Shown here: positions 34,701-43,547 of the stretch, in pieces | Numbering within the stretch: position 1 is the stretch's first letter | Layout: every line of letters starts with the position of its first letter | Source: Desmonostoc geniculatum HA4340-LM1 | GTDB lineage: Bacteria; Cyanobacteriota; Cyanobacteriia; Cyanobacteriales; Nostocaceae | Assembly: GCA_019359545.1 (NCBI GenBank) | Contig: JAHHHB010000056.1 | Span: forward strand, 1-43,547 | Direction of reading: 5' to 3' | DNA: 43,547 bases | The notes under the pieces: model-generated | What the model was told of the DNA's origin: nothing | The model's database searches: none | The model's input: only the letters and a program-made list of their open reading frames with translations | Position numbers and translations under genes: made by a program

Positions 34701-34827
34701 AATAAGGTTCACCGTTTTTATTGGGGTCAGCTTTGTAAACTTGGTTATCTTCCCAGAATTTTTGCCACTTGGCTTCAGTGGAAAAGGGTTCGTAGAGACT
34801 GGGGAGATTGAGAATGGTTGCGGTCAT
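31780..34827 (-). CDS. valS: Valyl-tRNA synthetase with CAAD membrane domain
   Basis: Class I synthetase charging tRNA-Val; 1015 residues from ATG 34827 (an in-frame TTG at 34836 is less likely). HIGH-type motif HMGH at 56-59, editing domain in the first third, KMSKT at ~541-545, then the anticodon-binding domain. At ~832-907 lies a CAAD domain with two hydrophobic helices ([35 protein letters not shown]); CAAD anchors some cyanobacterial synthetases to thylakoid membranes. The usual C-terminal coiled-coil arm follows (~940-1015). An in-frame heptamer repeat encodes residues ~615-642 ([20 protein letters not shown]), between the catalytic and anticodon-binding domains. An IS200/IS605-type end lies 30 bases upstream of the start. 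Confidence 0.96.
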   Translation of the reverse strand: MTATILNLPSLYEPFSTEAKWQKFWEDNQVYKADPNKNGEPYCIVIPPPNVTGSLHMGHAFESALIDTLVRYHRMQGRNTLWLPGTDHASIAVHTMLEKQLKTEGKTRYELGREKFLERAWQWKAESEGTIVNQLRRLGVSADWSRERFTLDEGLSKAVVEAFTRLYEEGLIYRGEYLVNWCPASQSAVSDVEVENQEINGNLWHFRYPLTDGSGFVEVATTRPETMLGDTAVAVNPNDDRYKHLIGKTLTLPILQREIPIIGDEFVDPTFGTGCVKVTPAHDPNDFDMGKRHNLPLINIMNKDGTLNANAGEFQGQDRFVARKNVISRLEADGVLVKIEDYKHTVPYSDRGKVPIEPLLSTQWFVKIRPLADKTLEFLDQQNSPEFVPQRWTKVYRDWLVKLKDWCISRQLWWGHQIPAWYAVSETDGEVTDNTPFVVAKSEAEAWEKAKAQFGENVKLEQDPDVLDTWFSSGLWPFSTLGWPEQTPDLTTYYPTTTLVTGFDIIFFWVARMTMMGGHFTGKMPFQTVYIHGLVLDEKGQKMSKTKGNGIDPLLLIDKYGTDALRYTLIREVAGAGQDIRLEYDRKKDESPSVEASRNFANKLWNAARFVMMNLDGLGTGDWGLGTGKDSSQSPIPNPQSLELSDRWILSRYNQIVKQTSNYIDNYGLGEAAKGLYEFIWGDFCDQYIELVKSRLQPDADPASRRVAQQTLAYVLEGILKLLHPFMPHITEEIWQTLTQQSTDSPQTLALQLYPQVDANLIDLAVEEQFELLIDTIRTIRNLRAEADVKPGVKVTANLQTESEKERQILTAGQVYIKDLAKVETLIITDKQKTQTVAKKPQKGLRIIGLTILAIVFVRLGFAVGDAIYKTAIIGNFFEMVGFLYTAWFISQNFLTAEARQKLWREFFPGTESQQAQEAENAMPDGKPQSVYAGVIGTIQVVIPLSGVVDIEVVRAKLEKSLTKAEAEIQSLSARLNNPNFVDKARPDVVQGARDALTEAEKQAEILRERLRSLG
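32901..32985. repeat. Inverted heptamer repeat inside valS
   Basis: GGGGATT units on one side and CCCCAGT units on the other form an imperfect hairpin. The block length keeps the reading frame open, adding about 28 residues to the synthetase. Confidence 0.9.
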
Positions 34828-34857
34828 GCGGGGCAAACTAACTATGGAAGGACTCTA

Positions 34858-35015
34858 TTGACACTCCCCGACCTGAAGGTGCGGGGATTCTTGATTCAAC
34901 GAGTCCACTTAGATTAGACCCCTTGCGGTATCTAACCCAGAGGTGGTTCTCTCCTCAAGCGTTAACTTTCCGAGTGCCCCTCGGTAGTTGGATGATTCCA
35001 AAATTTGTTTGATTG
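34858..35015 (-). mobile_element. Relic of an IS200/IS605-type element: tnpB tail and right-end hairpin
   Basis: On the minus strand a fragment reading TNFGIIQLPRGTRKVNA then stop (35013-34955) resembles the C-terminal end of TnpB proteins. About 70 bases later comes a hairpin CCCCGCACCT-TC-AGGTCGGGG (34866-34886, one bulge) ending in AGTGTCAA. Right ends of tnpB-carrying IS605 elements, which also form the 3' end of the guide (omega/reRNA) RNA, have this layout. No TnpB frame survives. The sequence just beyond the end (guide position) is the valS leader. Confidence 0.55.
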
Positions 35016-35779
35016 AAATTCTGATCGCCTAGTCCCCATGTTCGCGAAGCGTCTCGCAGAGAAGATTTTACCTATTCCTGGGTTGTTCTAGAACTATGGA
35101 ATAGAACCCCATATCAACAAGAGTCAAGGTACAGATTGCCGTTAGGCATTTAGGTTTTTATACAGGTTGATTACCGTTCCTGTTAAACCTAATCTTACCA
35201 GAACGTGACTGAGGCGTAAACACCTCAAACCGTTTTCATCACGCAGCCTCAAGTACGTAATACGGCGCGTAGCGCCTGTCACTCAAGGGTTTTCAACGAG
35301 TGTTTTTATCGTGTCTTTTACTGTGCCATGCTGTACTCGCCCAAGTTAGGCATCGCCGACAATTGATGCTGCATAACAGAGTTCAACTAGCTATCATTAG
35401 CTAAGTGGTATGCCAGATACATCGACGGCAATACCATTTAGTTAGCAGTTTTTGATCAACTGCTGACCAAGCCCCGTTGGGGCGGGAGTCGGGAGTCGGG
35501 AGTCGGGAGTAGGGAAAAAAATAGCGACCCCAACCACCGCTCTACAAGCCCTGTCTTTTAAGACGATTGCAAAGGCCCAAGGTCTCAAGCCCCGTTCAAT
35601 GCTGTCTTCCCCACTCCCTACTCCCTTCTTGCTGACACTCGCACCCATAAAAATTAGTTCGATCGACTTTTTATTCCCTACTCTCTATTTTGATAAGCAT
35701 TACCTAAAAATTATCTAACTAAGTACGGGGTGCAAAAAATACTAAAAATTCTTCAAGGATTAAGATTTAGGATAAGGCT
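35016..35779. other. Gene-free region upstream of the poly-HAMP kinase
   Basis: No supported coding frame. It includes palindromic Nostoc repeats (TTCGCGAAGCGTCTCGCAGA at ~35041), a hairpin around AATACGGCGCGTAGCGCC (~35260), and GGGAGTC heptamers (35485-35513). The part to ~35440 may be further debris of the IS605-type element. The last 80 bases (AT-rich, ending in GGATAAGGCT before the ATG) should contain the kinase promoter, though no clear -10/-35 pair stands out. Confidence 0.5.
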
Positions 35780-38700
35780 ATGGCAACCGAACAGTTGACT
35801 AGAGACAGTGACAATCTAGATTTAAACCAGCTACTGATAACGCTGACTGCTGTCAAGCACGGTGACTTCTCGGCTCGGATGCCCTTAGACCATACTGGTG
35901 TAGCTGGAAAAATAGCTGATACGCTCAATGATATAATCGATCAAAATCAGCGGATGGCGACGGAGTTACAACGGATTGGTAATGTCGTCGGCAAAGAAGG
36001 CAAGATTGCCGATCGCGCCTCTTTAGGTGATGTTCGCGGTTCGTGGTCAGATTGTGTAACTTCTGTCAATACTTTAATTACAGATTTAGTCCAACCCACA
36101 GCAGAAACAACTCGTGTGATTCGGGCTGTGGCTAATGGCGACTTATCCCAAACCATCGCTACAGAAATTGAGGGCAGACCTCTGCAAGGTGAGTTTCTCC
36201 AAACTGCCAATATTGTTAACACGATGGTAGACCGGCTCGGTTCTTTTGCCTCGGAAGTGACGCGGGTTGCTCGTGAAGTGGGAACTGAAGGTAAACTCGG
36301 CGTGCAAGCCCAAGTGCGCGGCGTGGCTGGCACTTGGAAGGATTTAACTGACAATGTGAACTTGATGGCGGGAAATCTGACTGGGCAAGTTCGCAATATT
36401 GCCGAAGTTGCCACCGCGATCGCTAACGGTGACCTCTCCAAAAAAATCACCGTTGATGTGAAGGGCGAAATTCTCGAACTGAAAAACACCGTTAACACAA
36501 TGGTGGATCAACTTAATTCGTTTGCATCAGAAGTTACAAGAGTTGCCCGTGAGGTGGGAACGGAAGGTAAGTTAGGCGTCCAAGCCGAAGTTAAAGGAGT
36601 TGCAGGTACTTGGAAGGATCTCACAGATAACGTGAATTTAATGGCGGGGAATTTAACCGCCCAAGTGCGAAATATTGCCGAAGTCACCACAGCGGTAGCT
36701 AACGGCGACTTGTCAAAGAAAATTACTGTGGATGTGAAAGGCGAAATTTTGGAGTTGAAAAACACCGTTAACATCATGGTGGATCAACTCAATTCTTTTG
36801 CATCAGAAGTTACAAGAGTTGCCCGTGAGGTGGGTGCAGAAGGAAAACTCGGCGGTCAAGCAGAAGTCCGGGGGGTAGCGGGGACCTGGAAGGATCTCAC
36901 CGATAGCGTGAATTTCATGGCGGGAAGCTTGACGGCACAGGTGCGGAATATTGCCGAAGTGACAACGGCGGTGGCGAATGGTGATTTATCCAAGAAAATC
37001 ACTGTAGACGTGAAGGGCGAAATTCTGGAGTTGAAAAACACTATTAATACAATGGTGGATCAACTAAATTCCTTTGCCTCGGAAGTAACGCGGGTTGCCA
37101 GGGAAGTGGGAACCGAAGGAAAACTCGGCGTGCAAGCAGAAGTGAGGGGAGTGGCGGGGACTTGGAAAGACTTAACGGATAACGTAAACTTAATGGCGGG
37201 GAACTTGACCGGACAAGTGCGGAATATTGCCGAAGTTGCCACAGCGATCGCCAGTGGTGACCTCTCGAAGAAAATCACCGTTGATGTTAGAGGTGAAATT
37301 CTGGAGTTGAAGAATACTATCAATATCATGGTGGATCAACTCAGTTCCTTTGCCAGTGAAGTGACGCGGGTTGCCAGAGAAGTGGGAAGTGAAGGCAAAC
37401 TCGGCGTACAAGCAGATGTGCGCGGTGTGGCTGGCACTTGGAAAGATTTAACTGACAGCGTAAACTTCATGGCGGGAAGTTTAACGGCACAGGTGCGGAA
37501 CATTGCAGATGTGACTACGGCTGTGGCGAATGGTGACCTTTCCAAGAAAATCACCGTTGATGTCAAAGGCGAAATTTTGGAGTTGAAAAACACTATTAAT
37601 ACAATGGTGGATCAACTGAGTTCCTTTGCCAGCGAGGTAACAAGGGTTGCCCGTGAAGTGGGAACCGAAGGGAAATTGGGTGTGCAAGCAGAAGTCAGGG
37701 GAGTGGCGGGGACTTGGAAAGACTTAACGGATAACGTTAACTTAATGGCGGGGAACCTCACCGACCAAGTACGAAACATTGCCGAAGTTGCCACTGCGAT
37801 CGCCAACGGTGACCTCTCTAAGAAAATTACTGTTGCTGTCAAAGGTGAAATTCTGGAGTTGAAAAACACTATCAATATAATGGTGGATCAACTCAACTCT
37901 TTTGCAAGTGAGGTTACAAGAGTTGCACGGGAAGTAGGCAGTGAAGGTAAACTGGGTGTACAAGCAGACGTACGCGGCGTAGCTGGCACCTGGAAAGACT
38001 TGACCGACAGCGTGAATTTCATGGCGGGAAGTTTAACGGCACAGGTGCGAAACATCGCTGCTGTCACAACGGCAGTGGCAAATGGTGACCTGTCGAAGAA
38101 AATTTCCGTTGATGTCAAAGGTGAAATTTTGGAATTGAAAAACACTGTCAACACAATGGTGGATCAACTGAATTCCTTTGCATCGGAGGTAACAAGAGTT
38201 GCCCGTGAAGTGGGAACCGAAGGAAAACTCGGCGTCCAAGCAGAAGTTAAAGGTGTAGCCGGGACTTGGAAGGACTTGACCGATAGTGTAAACTTCATGG
38301 CGGGAAGCTTGACGGCGCAGGTCCGGAATATTGCCGAAGTAACTACGGCGGTAGCTAACGGCGACCTTTCTAAGAAAATCACCGTCGATGTGAAAGGTGA
38401 AATTTTAGAGTTGAAAAACACCATCAACACAATGGTGGATCAACTGAATTCCTTTGCATCAGAAGTTACAAGAGTTGCTAGAGAAGTGGGAACCGAAGGA
38501 AAACTCGGCGTGCAAGCTTACGTTAGAGGAGTTGCTGGCACCTGGAAAGATTTAACCGACAACGTAAACTCAATGGCGGGGAACCTCACCGGACAAGTCC
38601 GCAACATCGCCGAAGTTACCAAAGCGGTGGCAAATGGTGACCTTTCCAAGAAAATTACTGTTGATGCCAAAGGCGAAATTTTGGATTTGAAGAACACCAC

Positions 38701-41700
38701 TAATACAATGGTGGATCAACTGAGTTCCTTTGCATCGGAAGTAACGCGGGTGGCGCGGGAAGTGGGCACTGAAGGCAAGTTGGGGGGACAAGCCCAAGTC
38801 CAAGGCGTTGCGGGTACCTGGAAAGATTTAACGGACAACGTAAACTCGATGGCGGGGAACTTAACGGCACAGGTGCGTGGTATTGCCAGAGTCGTCACCG
38901 CAGTTGCGAATGGCGATTTGAAACGCAAACTCATGTTAGATGCCAAAGGTGAAATTGAAACCTTGGCAGAAACAATCAACGAAATGATTGATACCCTAGC
39001 TACCTTTGCCAACCAGGTAACCACAGTGGCGCGGGAAGTGGGAATCGAAGGCAAGTTAGGCGGACAAGCGAGGGTACCTGGGGCGGCTGGAACTTGGAAA
39101 GATTTGACAGATAACGTGAATGAACTCGCTGCTACACTGACAACCCAGTTGCGAGCGATCGCCGAAGTTGCTACAGCTGTAACTAAAGGTGATTTAACTC
39201 GTTCCATCGCCGTCGAAGCACTAGGGGAAGTTGCCATCCTCAAAGACAACATCAACCAGATGATTGCCAACCTGCGGGAAACAACTCAGAAAAACACCGA
39301 ACAAGACTGGTTGAAAACTAACCTCGCTAAATTTACCCGAATGCTCCAAGGTCAGCGAGACTTGGAAACCGTATCCAAATTAATTCTCTCAGAACTCGCA
39401 CCCTTGGTAGGAGCGCAACACGGTGTATTCTACTTGATGGACTCCGGGGACAACAGCACGTATTTGAAACTAATTAGTAGCTACGCCTATCGGGAACGCA
39501 AACATCTAGCTAACCGCTTCTACATGGGTGAAGGTTTGGTGGGACAATGCGCCTTAGAAAAAGAGCGAATTCTCTTGACAGAAGTGCCGACTGACTATAT
39601 TAAAATTGGCTCAGGCTTAGGAGAAGCTACGCCCCTAAACGCCGTAGTTTTACCCGTACTCTTTGAAGGACAAGTCACAGCAGTCATTGAATTAGCATCC
39701 TTCCGCCGCTTTAGCGAAATTCACCTGACATTCTTCGACCAACTTACAGAAAGTATAGCGATCGTCTTGAACACGATCGCCGCTTCCATGCGAACTGAAG
39801 AATTACTCAAGCAGTCGCAATCATTGGCTGAAGAACTGCAAACCCAGCAAAATGAACTCCGGGAAACTAACAAACGCTTAGAACAACAAGCCCAATCACT
39901 CAAAGCCTCGGAAGATTTACTCAGAGGACAGCAAGACGAACTGCAACAAACCAACGCCGAATTAGAAGAAAAGGCAGAATTACTGGCTCAGCAAAAGAGA
40001 GAAGTCGAGCGCAAAAATCGGGAAATCGAACAAGCAAGAACGTCTTTAGAAGAAAAAGCTGAACAACTCGCCCTTTCTTCCAAATACAAATCAGAATTTC
40101 TCGCCAACATGTCCCACGAATTGCGGACACCCCTGAATAGCTTGTTAATTTTGGCGAAGCTATTAACAGATAACATGGAAGGCAACCTCAGCAACAAACA
40201 AATCGAATACAGCCAGACAATTTACTCAGCAGGTACAGATTTGTTGGCGTTGATTAATGACATTCTCGACCTCGCCAAAATTGAATCTGGTACCATGTCA
40301 ATTGAAATGACCCAAATGCCCTTGGTAGATTTGGGTGATCAAATTGAGCGCACCTTCCGGCAAATAGCTAATAGCAAAAGACTTGCTTTCACAATTGAAT
40401 TGATTCCCGAATTACCACTCACCATTTACACAGATGTCAAACGTTTACAACAAGTCTTGAAAAATCTCCTCTCCAACGCTTTTAAATTTACAGAACAAGG
40501 AGAAGTGCGGTTACAAGTTACAGCGGCGAGGCAAGGATGGAGTCCCGGCCACGAAAGTTTAAATTGCGCCCAGTTGGTCATCGCCTTCTCAGTCAGCGAC
40601 ACAGGCATTGGCATTGCACCAGAGAAGCAAAAAGTAATTTTCGAGGCATTTCAGCAAGCTGATGGCTCTACGAGTCGGAAATACGGCGGTACAGGATTGG
40701 GCTTATCAATTAGCCGCGAAATCGCTCGTCTGTTTGGCGGCGAAATCAAATTAGTTAGTCAACCCGGTGAAGGTAGCACGTTTACATTTTATTTACCACA
40801 GGGAGGACGCGGGGAAATGGAGAGAATATTTCAGCGATTCTCGACTTCAGAGACTCTCCCATTCCCCAGTAAAGAGTCCCCAGTCCCCAGTCCCCACTCC
40901 ACTCTAAATGACGATCGCACTATCATCGAAACAGGCGATCGCGTATTATTAATTGTCGAAGATGACATTAACTTTGCCCGTATCCTTTTAGACATGGCCC
41001 AAGAGCATGGATTCAAGGTAATAACTGCCCAAACTGGCACCACAGGCTTGATGCTAGCCCAGCAATTTTTACCTTCAGCCGTTTTGCTAGATATCAGATT
41101 GCCAGAAATGGATGGATGGACAGTATTAGATCGTCTCAAACATGACGCGAATACTCGTCATATTCCCGTACACATCATGACCGTTGAGGAAGGCAGACAG
41201 CGCGGTTTGCAACTAGGGGCGATCGCATATCTGCAAAAACCATTAACTAGTGAGACAATATCAGAAGCCCTGGGTAAAATCAAAGGTTTTGTCGAACGCC
41301 AAGTCAAAAATTTACTGGTAGTCGAAGACGACGACACCCAACGCCATAGTATTGTCGAGTTAATTGGTAACAGCGATGTTGCTACCACCGCCGTGGACAC
41401 CGGTGCAGCAGCCCTCGAAGCCATCCGTGCCCAGCATTTTGATTGTCTCGTCCTCGATTTAGGGCTACCAGACATGACCGGCTTTGAACTCATCGAGCAA
41501 ATCAAACTTTTACCCAACGGCAAATCTCTGCCAGTAATTGTCTACACAGGTAGAGAAATTAGCAAAGCTCAAGAAACGGAACTCAGACGCATTGCAGAGA
41601 CGATTATTATAAAAGATGTGCGATCGCCAGAACGTCTTTTCGATGAAACAGCATTGTTTCTCCACCGAGTCCAAGCGAATTTGCCAGAACCCAAGCGACA

Positions 41701-42109
41701 AATCCTCGAACAACTCAATTCCAGAGACCACTTACTCGTCGGCAAAAAAGCCCTAATTGTAGACGACGATATGCGGAATATCTTTGCCCTCACAAGCATG
41801 TTAGAGCGTTATCAAATCCAGGTGTTATACGCTGAAAACGGCAGAGAAGGAATTACTTTGTTAGAAAATACAGCAGATATTGATGTCGTTTTAATGGACG
41901 TAATGATGCCAGAAATGGACGGTTACGAAACCACACGTCAAATCCGCCAAAACAATCGCTTTCAATCCTTGCCGATTATTGCACTCACCGCCAAAGCCAT
42001 GCAAGGCGATCGCGAAAAGTGCATTGAAGCAGGTGCATCAGATTACATTACCAAACCCGTAGATACTGAACAATTACTTTCACTCTTGCGTGTTTGGTTA
42101 TATCGCTAA
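35780..42109 (+). CDS. Giant soluble hybrid histidine kinase: poly-HAMP-GAF-HisKA-HATPase-REC-REC-REC
   Basis: 2109 residues with no membrane segment or signal peptide. Residues 14-155 hold two diverged HAMP-like units; 156-1167 are eleven tandem 92-residue units, each with GTWKDLTD(N/S)VN and a (N/K)GDL signature. A GAF domain follows (~1185-1340), then a coiled coil (~1345-1440), HisKA with H1446 (MSHELRTP), the ATPase ([26 protein letters not shown]) and three receivers: D1771 ([11 protein letters not shown]), D1893 ([10 protein letters not shown]) and D2040 ([11 protein letters not shown]). Fungal group III kinases such as Nik1, which sense osmotic stress without membrane domains, share the ~90-residue HAMP repeats. 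A response regulator gene follows. A linker (~1693-1709) comes from CCCCAGT repeats. Confidence 0.95.
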   Translation: MATEQLTRDSDNLDLNQLLITLTAVKHGDFSARMPLDHTGVAGKIADTLNDIIDQNQRMATELQRIGNVVGKEGKIADRASLGDVRGSWSDCVTSVNTLITDLVQPTAETTRVIRAVANGDLSQTIATEIEGRPLQGEFLQTANIVNTMVDRLGSFASEVTRVAREVGTEGKLGVQAQVRGVAGTWKDLTDNVNLMAGNLTGQVRNIAEVATAIANGDLSKKITVDVKGEILELKNTVNTMVDQLNSFASEVTRVAREVGTEGKLGVQAEVKGVAGTWKDLTDNVNLMAGNLTAQVRNIAEVTTAVANGDLSKKITVDVKGEILELKNTVNIMVDQLNSFASEVTRVAREVGAEGKLGGQAEVRGVAGTWKDLTDSVNFMAGSLTAQVRNIAEVTTAVANGDLSKKITVDVKGEILELKNTINTMVDQLNSFASEVTRVAREVGTEGKLGVQAEVRGVAGTWKDLTDNVNLMAGNLTGQVRNIAEVATAIASGDLSKKITVDVRGEILELKNTINIMVDQLSSFASEVTRVAREVGSEGKLGVQADVRGVAGTWKDLTDSVNFMAGSLTAQVRNIADVTTAVANGDLSKKITVDVKGEILELKNTINTMVDQLSSFASEVTRVAREVGTEGKLGVQAEVRGVAGTWKDLTDNVNLMAGNLTDQVRNIAEVATAIANGDLSKKITVAVKGEILELKNTINIMVDQLNSFASEVTRVAREVGSEGKLGVQADVRGVAGTWKDLTDSVNFMAGSLTAQVRNIAAVTTAVANGDLSKKISVDVKGEILELKNTVNTMVDQLNSFASEVTRVAREVGTEGKLGVQAEVKGVAGTWKDLTDSVNFMAGSLTAQVRNIAEVTTAVANGDLSKKITVDVKGEILELKNTINTMVDQLNSFASEVTRVAREVGTEGKLGVQAYVRGVAGTWKDLTDNVNSMAGNLTGQVRNIAEVTKAVANGDLSKKITVDAKGEILDLKNTTNTMVDQLSSFASEVTRVAREVGTEGKLGGQAQVQGVAGTWKDLTDNVNSMAGNLTAQVRGIARVVTAVANGDLKRKLMLDAKGEIETLAETINEMIDTLATFANQVTTVAREVGIEGKLGGQARVPGAAGTWKDLTDNVNELAATLTTQLRAIAEVATAVTKGDLTRSIAVEALGEVAILKDNINQMIANLRETTQKNTEQDWLKTNLAKFTRMLQGQRDLETVSKLILSELAPLVGAQHGVFYLMDSGDNSTYLKLISSYAYRERKHLANRFYMGEGLVGQCALEKERILLTEVPTDYIKIGSGLGEATPLNAVVLPVLFEGQVTAVIELASFRRFSEIHLTFFDQLTESIAIVLNTIAASMRTEELLKQSQSLAEELQTQQNELRETNKRLEQQAQSLKASEDLLRGQQDELQQTNAELEEKAELLAQQKREVERKNREIEQARTSLEEKAEQLALSSKYKSEFLANMSHELRTPLNSLLILAKLLTDNMEGNLSNKQIEYSQTIYSAGTDLLALINDILDLAKIESGTMSIEMTQMPLVDLGDQIERTFRQIANSKRLAFTIELIPELPLTIYTDVKRLQQVLKNLLSNAFKFTEQGEVRLQVTAARQGWSPGHESLNCAQLVIAFSVSDTGIGIAPEKQKVIFEAFQQADGSTSRKYGGTGLGLSISREIARLFGGEIKLVSQPGEGSTFTFYLPQGGRGEMERIFQRFSTSETLPFPSKESPVPSPHSTLNDDRTIIETGDRVLLIVEDDINFARILLDMAQEHGFKVITAQTGTTGLMLAQQFLPSAVLLDIRLPEMDGWTVLDRLKHDANTRHIPVHIMTVEEGRQRGLQLGAIAYLQKPLTSETISEALGKIKGFVERQVKNLLVVEDDDTQRHSIVELIGNSDVATTAVDTGAAALEAIRAQHFDCLVLDLGLPDMTGFELIEQIKLLPNGKSLPVIVYTGREISKAQETELRRIAETIIIKDVRSPERLFDETALFLHRVQANLPEPKRQILEQLNSRDHLLVGKKALIVDDDMRNIFALTSMLERYQIQVLYAENGREGITLLENTADIDVVLMDVMMPEMDGYETTRQIRQNNRFQSLPIIALTAKAMQGDREKCIEAGASDYITKPVDTEQLLSLLRVWLYR
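36245..39280 (+). repeat. Eleven tandem 276-base HAMP-coding units
   Basis: Units start every 276 bases from 36245 (codon TTT of [13 protein letters not shown]) through 39005. Units 1-9 are nearly identical in protein sequence; 10 and 11 diverge progressively. Units alternate partly between DNVN(L/S)MAGNLT and [11 protein letters not shown] types. Confidence 0.95.
40861..40900. repeat. CCCCAGT heptamers inside the poly-HAMP kinase
   Basis: Units of CCCCAGT translated as SPVPSPHS between the ATPase and first receiver domain. The frame is kept. Confidence 0.85.
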
Positions 42110-42137
42110 AAGGGAGTGGGGAGTGGGGAGTGGTGAG

Positions 42138-42341
42138 CCATTGGTGTCAACTTAACGTAAAACCCTTGTAAAGACCTGATATTCAGTTCTCTGACTTACC
42201 ATCACTCAACGTGTCACCCCACCCTAACCCTGCCCTTGTAAAGGGGAGGGAACTGGATTTTTTTCCCCCCTTACTAAGGGGGGATTAAGGGGGGTAAAAC
42301 GTATGTGGGACAAGCGTTTGAGCTTAATTTGACACCTATGG
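42138..42341. mobile_element. MITE-like element with GGTGTCAA termini
   Basis: Ends CCATTGGTGTCAACTTAA and TTAATTTGACACCTATGG are inverted with a few mismatches. TGGTGAG flanks both sides (42131-42137 and 42342-42348), a 7- to 8-base target duplication. The interior has CCCTAACCC.../GGGGGGATTAAGGGGGG repeats like those in the element at 24295. A solo end of the same kind (CTTAAGTTGACACCTATG) is visible at ~24147-24164. The rest of 42110-42566 has GGGGAGT heptamers and no gene. Confidence 0.75.
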
Positions 42342-42566
42342 TGGTGAGCGTACCCCTACGGGGAAGCAAGGCTGGGCGTAACGTCTCGTAGAGAAGTCGA
42401 ACCACATCCCCCGTCCCCTCATCCTTAAGATAGAAAAACTTTTTACCTTTAGTAGATACCGCGATCGCTTTTCCATGAGTAAATCAACTAATAGGTTCAT
42501 TATCAATGCTATTCAGCAAATTCGTGCATTTCAATATTAAATGAGTATTACATCGTAATCATAATA

Positions 42567-42983
42567 ATGCCTAGCAAGCCCTTATCTGTGAATAATTTGC
42601 GATTACTCGTTGTCGATGATGACCCTGACACGAGAAGGATACTTGCTATTTTGTTTAAATTAGAGGGAGCAAAAATTATTACAGTTGCTTCAGCCGCCGA
42701 AGCTTTAGAAGTGATGTTATATTTTCAACCAGACGTTTTTATCTGTGATATCTGCTTACCAAACGAAGACGGCTACTCACTGCTAAAAAAAGTTAGAACA
42801 CTGAGCCAAGAACAAAGGCGACCACAAATTCCAGCTATTGCGATGACAGCATTCGTTGATGAAGAACACCACGCCCATGCATTCTTGACAGGTTTCCAGA
42901 GCCATTTATACAAGCCGATTGACTTAAAGCTGTTAGTCGATGTAGTTGCTAATTTAACTAAATCAACCAGTAATTGTAGCTAG
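42567..42983 (+). CDS. Single-domain response regulator (CheY-like)
   Basis: 138 residues consisting of one receiver domain: acidic pocket DDD in LLVVDDDPDTRR, phospho-acceptor Asp in FICDICLPNEDG, Thr in AMTAF and Lys in LYKPID. There is no output domain, so it acts by protein contact or as a phosphorelay intermediate. It lies 457 bases after the poly-HAMP kinase on the same strand; a MITE in between may have separated an original pair. ATG start at 42567. Confidence 0.92.
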   Translation: MPSKPLSVNNLRLLVVDDDPDTRRILAILFKLEGAKIITVASAAEALEVMLYFQPDVFICDICLPNEDGYSLLKKVRTLSQEQRRPQIPAIAMTAFVDEEHHAHAFLTGFQSHLYKPIDLKLLVDVVANLTKSTSNCS

Positions 42984-43060
42984 AATTGAGAGTTGAGTCG
43001 AGTTTAAATATAGCAAGGGACTGGGGATTGGGGACTGGGGACTGGGTGAAAAGTCTTTTT

Positions 43061-43195
43061 GGCGTTGCTGAATTTGGTCATGAATTATGTTTGTCTATAT
43101 TTTGTCGTTTAATGCCAAATCCTTGTAGAGACGTAGCATTGCTACGTCTCTACATACCCGTAAATTGTAAATTCATATCTTGATTCAGCAACGCC
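43061..43195. mobile_element. MITE with GGCGTTGCTGAAT termini, intact copy
   Basis: Perfect 13-base inverted ends GGCGTTGCTGAAT / ATTCAGCAACGCC bound 135 bases. GTCTTTTT flanks both sides (43053-43060 and 43196-43203), an 8-base target duplication. It is the uninterrupted sister of the element at 31369. Confidence 0.95.
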
Positions 43196-43203
43196 GTCTT
43201 TTT

Positions 43204-43547
43204 GTGTCTAAGTTTTATCTGTGAATGTCCTAAGCATCAAGGCTTTTGCTATACATAAAAACTGCTGTACTCACTGCGTCACCCCACCCCGGTTTTGTCT
43301 AAAGCCAAAACCGCCCCTCCCCTTGCTAAGGGGAGGGGTTGGGGGTGGGGTAAAGCGTATGTGGGACAAACGTTTGAGCTGAAGTTGACATGATATTACG
43401 CTCCACCACTTGAGCGAGCCATTGACTCTCACCGGACTAAAGTCACGGTGATTCAAACTGTTGTTCCGAATCAGGCTAAAGCCATCATTCTCCACAGTTA
43501 TCTTTCAAGGGATTAACCCTGTGGGACAGTCAAAAGTCCCCTACCGT
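43204..43547. other. Gene-free right edge with C/G-rich palindromes
   Basis: A cluster at 43281-43352 contains ACCCCACCCC paired with GGGGTGGGGT, an inner GGTTTTG/CAAAACC hairpin and CCCCTCCCC/GGGGAGGGG arms. It continues into GTATGTGGGACAAACGTTTG, a phrase shared with the element at 42138. GGGGATT/GGGGACT heptamers also precede the MITE (43020-43046). No coding frame is supported. Confidence 0.7.

Noticed and set aside
35947..39270. Long open frames on the strand opposite the HAMP array
   Set aside because: They repeat with the same 276-base period and are shadows of the repeat coding sequence.

Overview
The window looks like chromosome of a filamentous, Nostoc/Anabaena-type cyanobacterium. 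The evidence is: very frequent HIP1 octamers (GCGATCGC); strings of heptamer repeats of the kind known as STRR in heterocystous cyanobacteria (GGGGAGT, TAATGAC, GCCCAAT); many MITE-like elements; a valyl-tRNA synthetase with the cyanobacterial CAAD membrane domain; and a dense set of hybrid histidine kinases and partner-switching regulators.

Layout. 1-2231: the 3' end of an IS630-like insertion sequence fused to a 5'-truncated DUF3131 gene. 2232-4108: a gene-free graveyard of palindromes and MITEs. 4109-6651: a BcsA-like family 2 glycosyltransferase and a short PIG-L deacetylase, an apparent extracellular polysaccharide locus. 6835-9167: a three-part partner-switching module (STAS antagonist, response-regulator/PP2C phosphatase, RsbW-like kinase). 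9356-19434 (all minus strand): a signalling cluster of GAF protein, large hybrid kinase, coiled-coil protein, a transmembrane roadblock-like/BON/OmpA protein, a Ras-like small GTPase and a second hybrid kinase. 19689-20936: an outer-membrane barrel candidate. 21219-27934 (minus): two related STAND-like ATPases, then recN upstream. 28316-31308: an ABC1/UbiB kinase, a scrambled toxin-antitoxin relic and a conserved small protein. 31780-34827: valS. 34858-35779: an IS200/IS605 relic. 35780-42109: a 2109-residue soluble hybrid kinase with eleven tandem 92-residue HAMP-type units, followed by a single-domain response regulator.

The most interesting candidate system is the minus-strand cluster at 9.4-15.3 kb. 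A Ras-like GTPase lacking the catalytic switch-II glutamine sits 26 bases from a protein that appears to carry a roadblock-like domain in the cytoplasm and BON plus OmpA (peptidoglycan-binding) domains in the periplasm, and 4 bases from a phosphorelay kinase. This suggests a GTPase/phosphorelay device that reports to, or is anchored in, the cell wall. That role is inference.

The second theme is genome plasticity. Heptamer-type repeats sit in frame in interdomain linkers of four proteins, including valS, and supply the stop codon of one kinase. Several MITEs have readable target duplications, and one nested MITE has its empty site elsewhere in the window. One hybrid kinase is broken by a frame change inside its PAS domain. 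I saw no tRNA, rRNA or CRISPR array.
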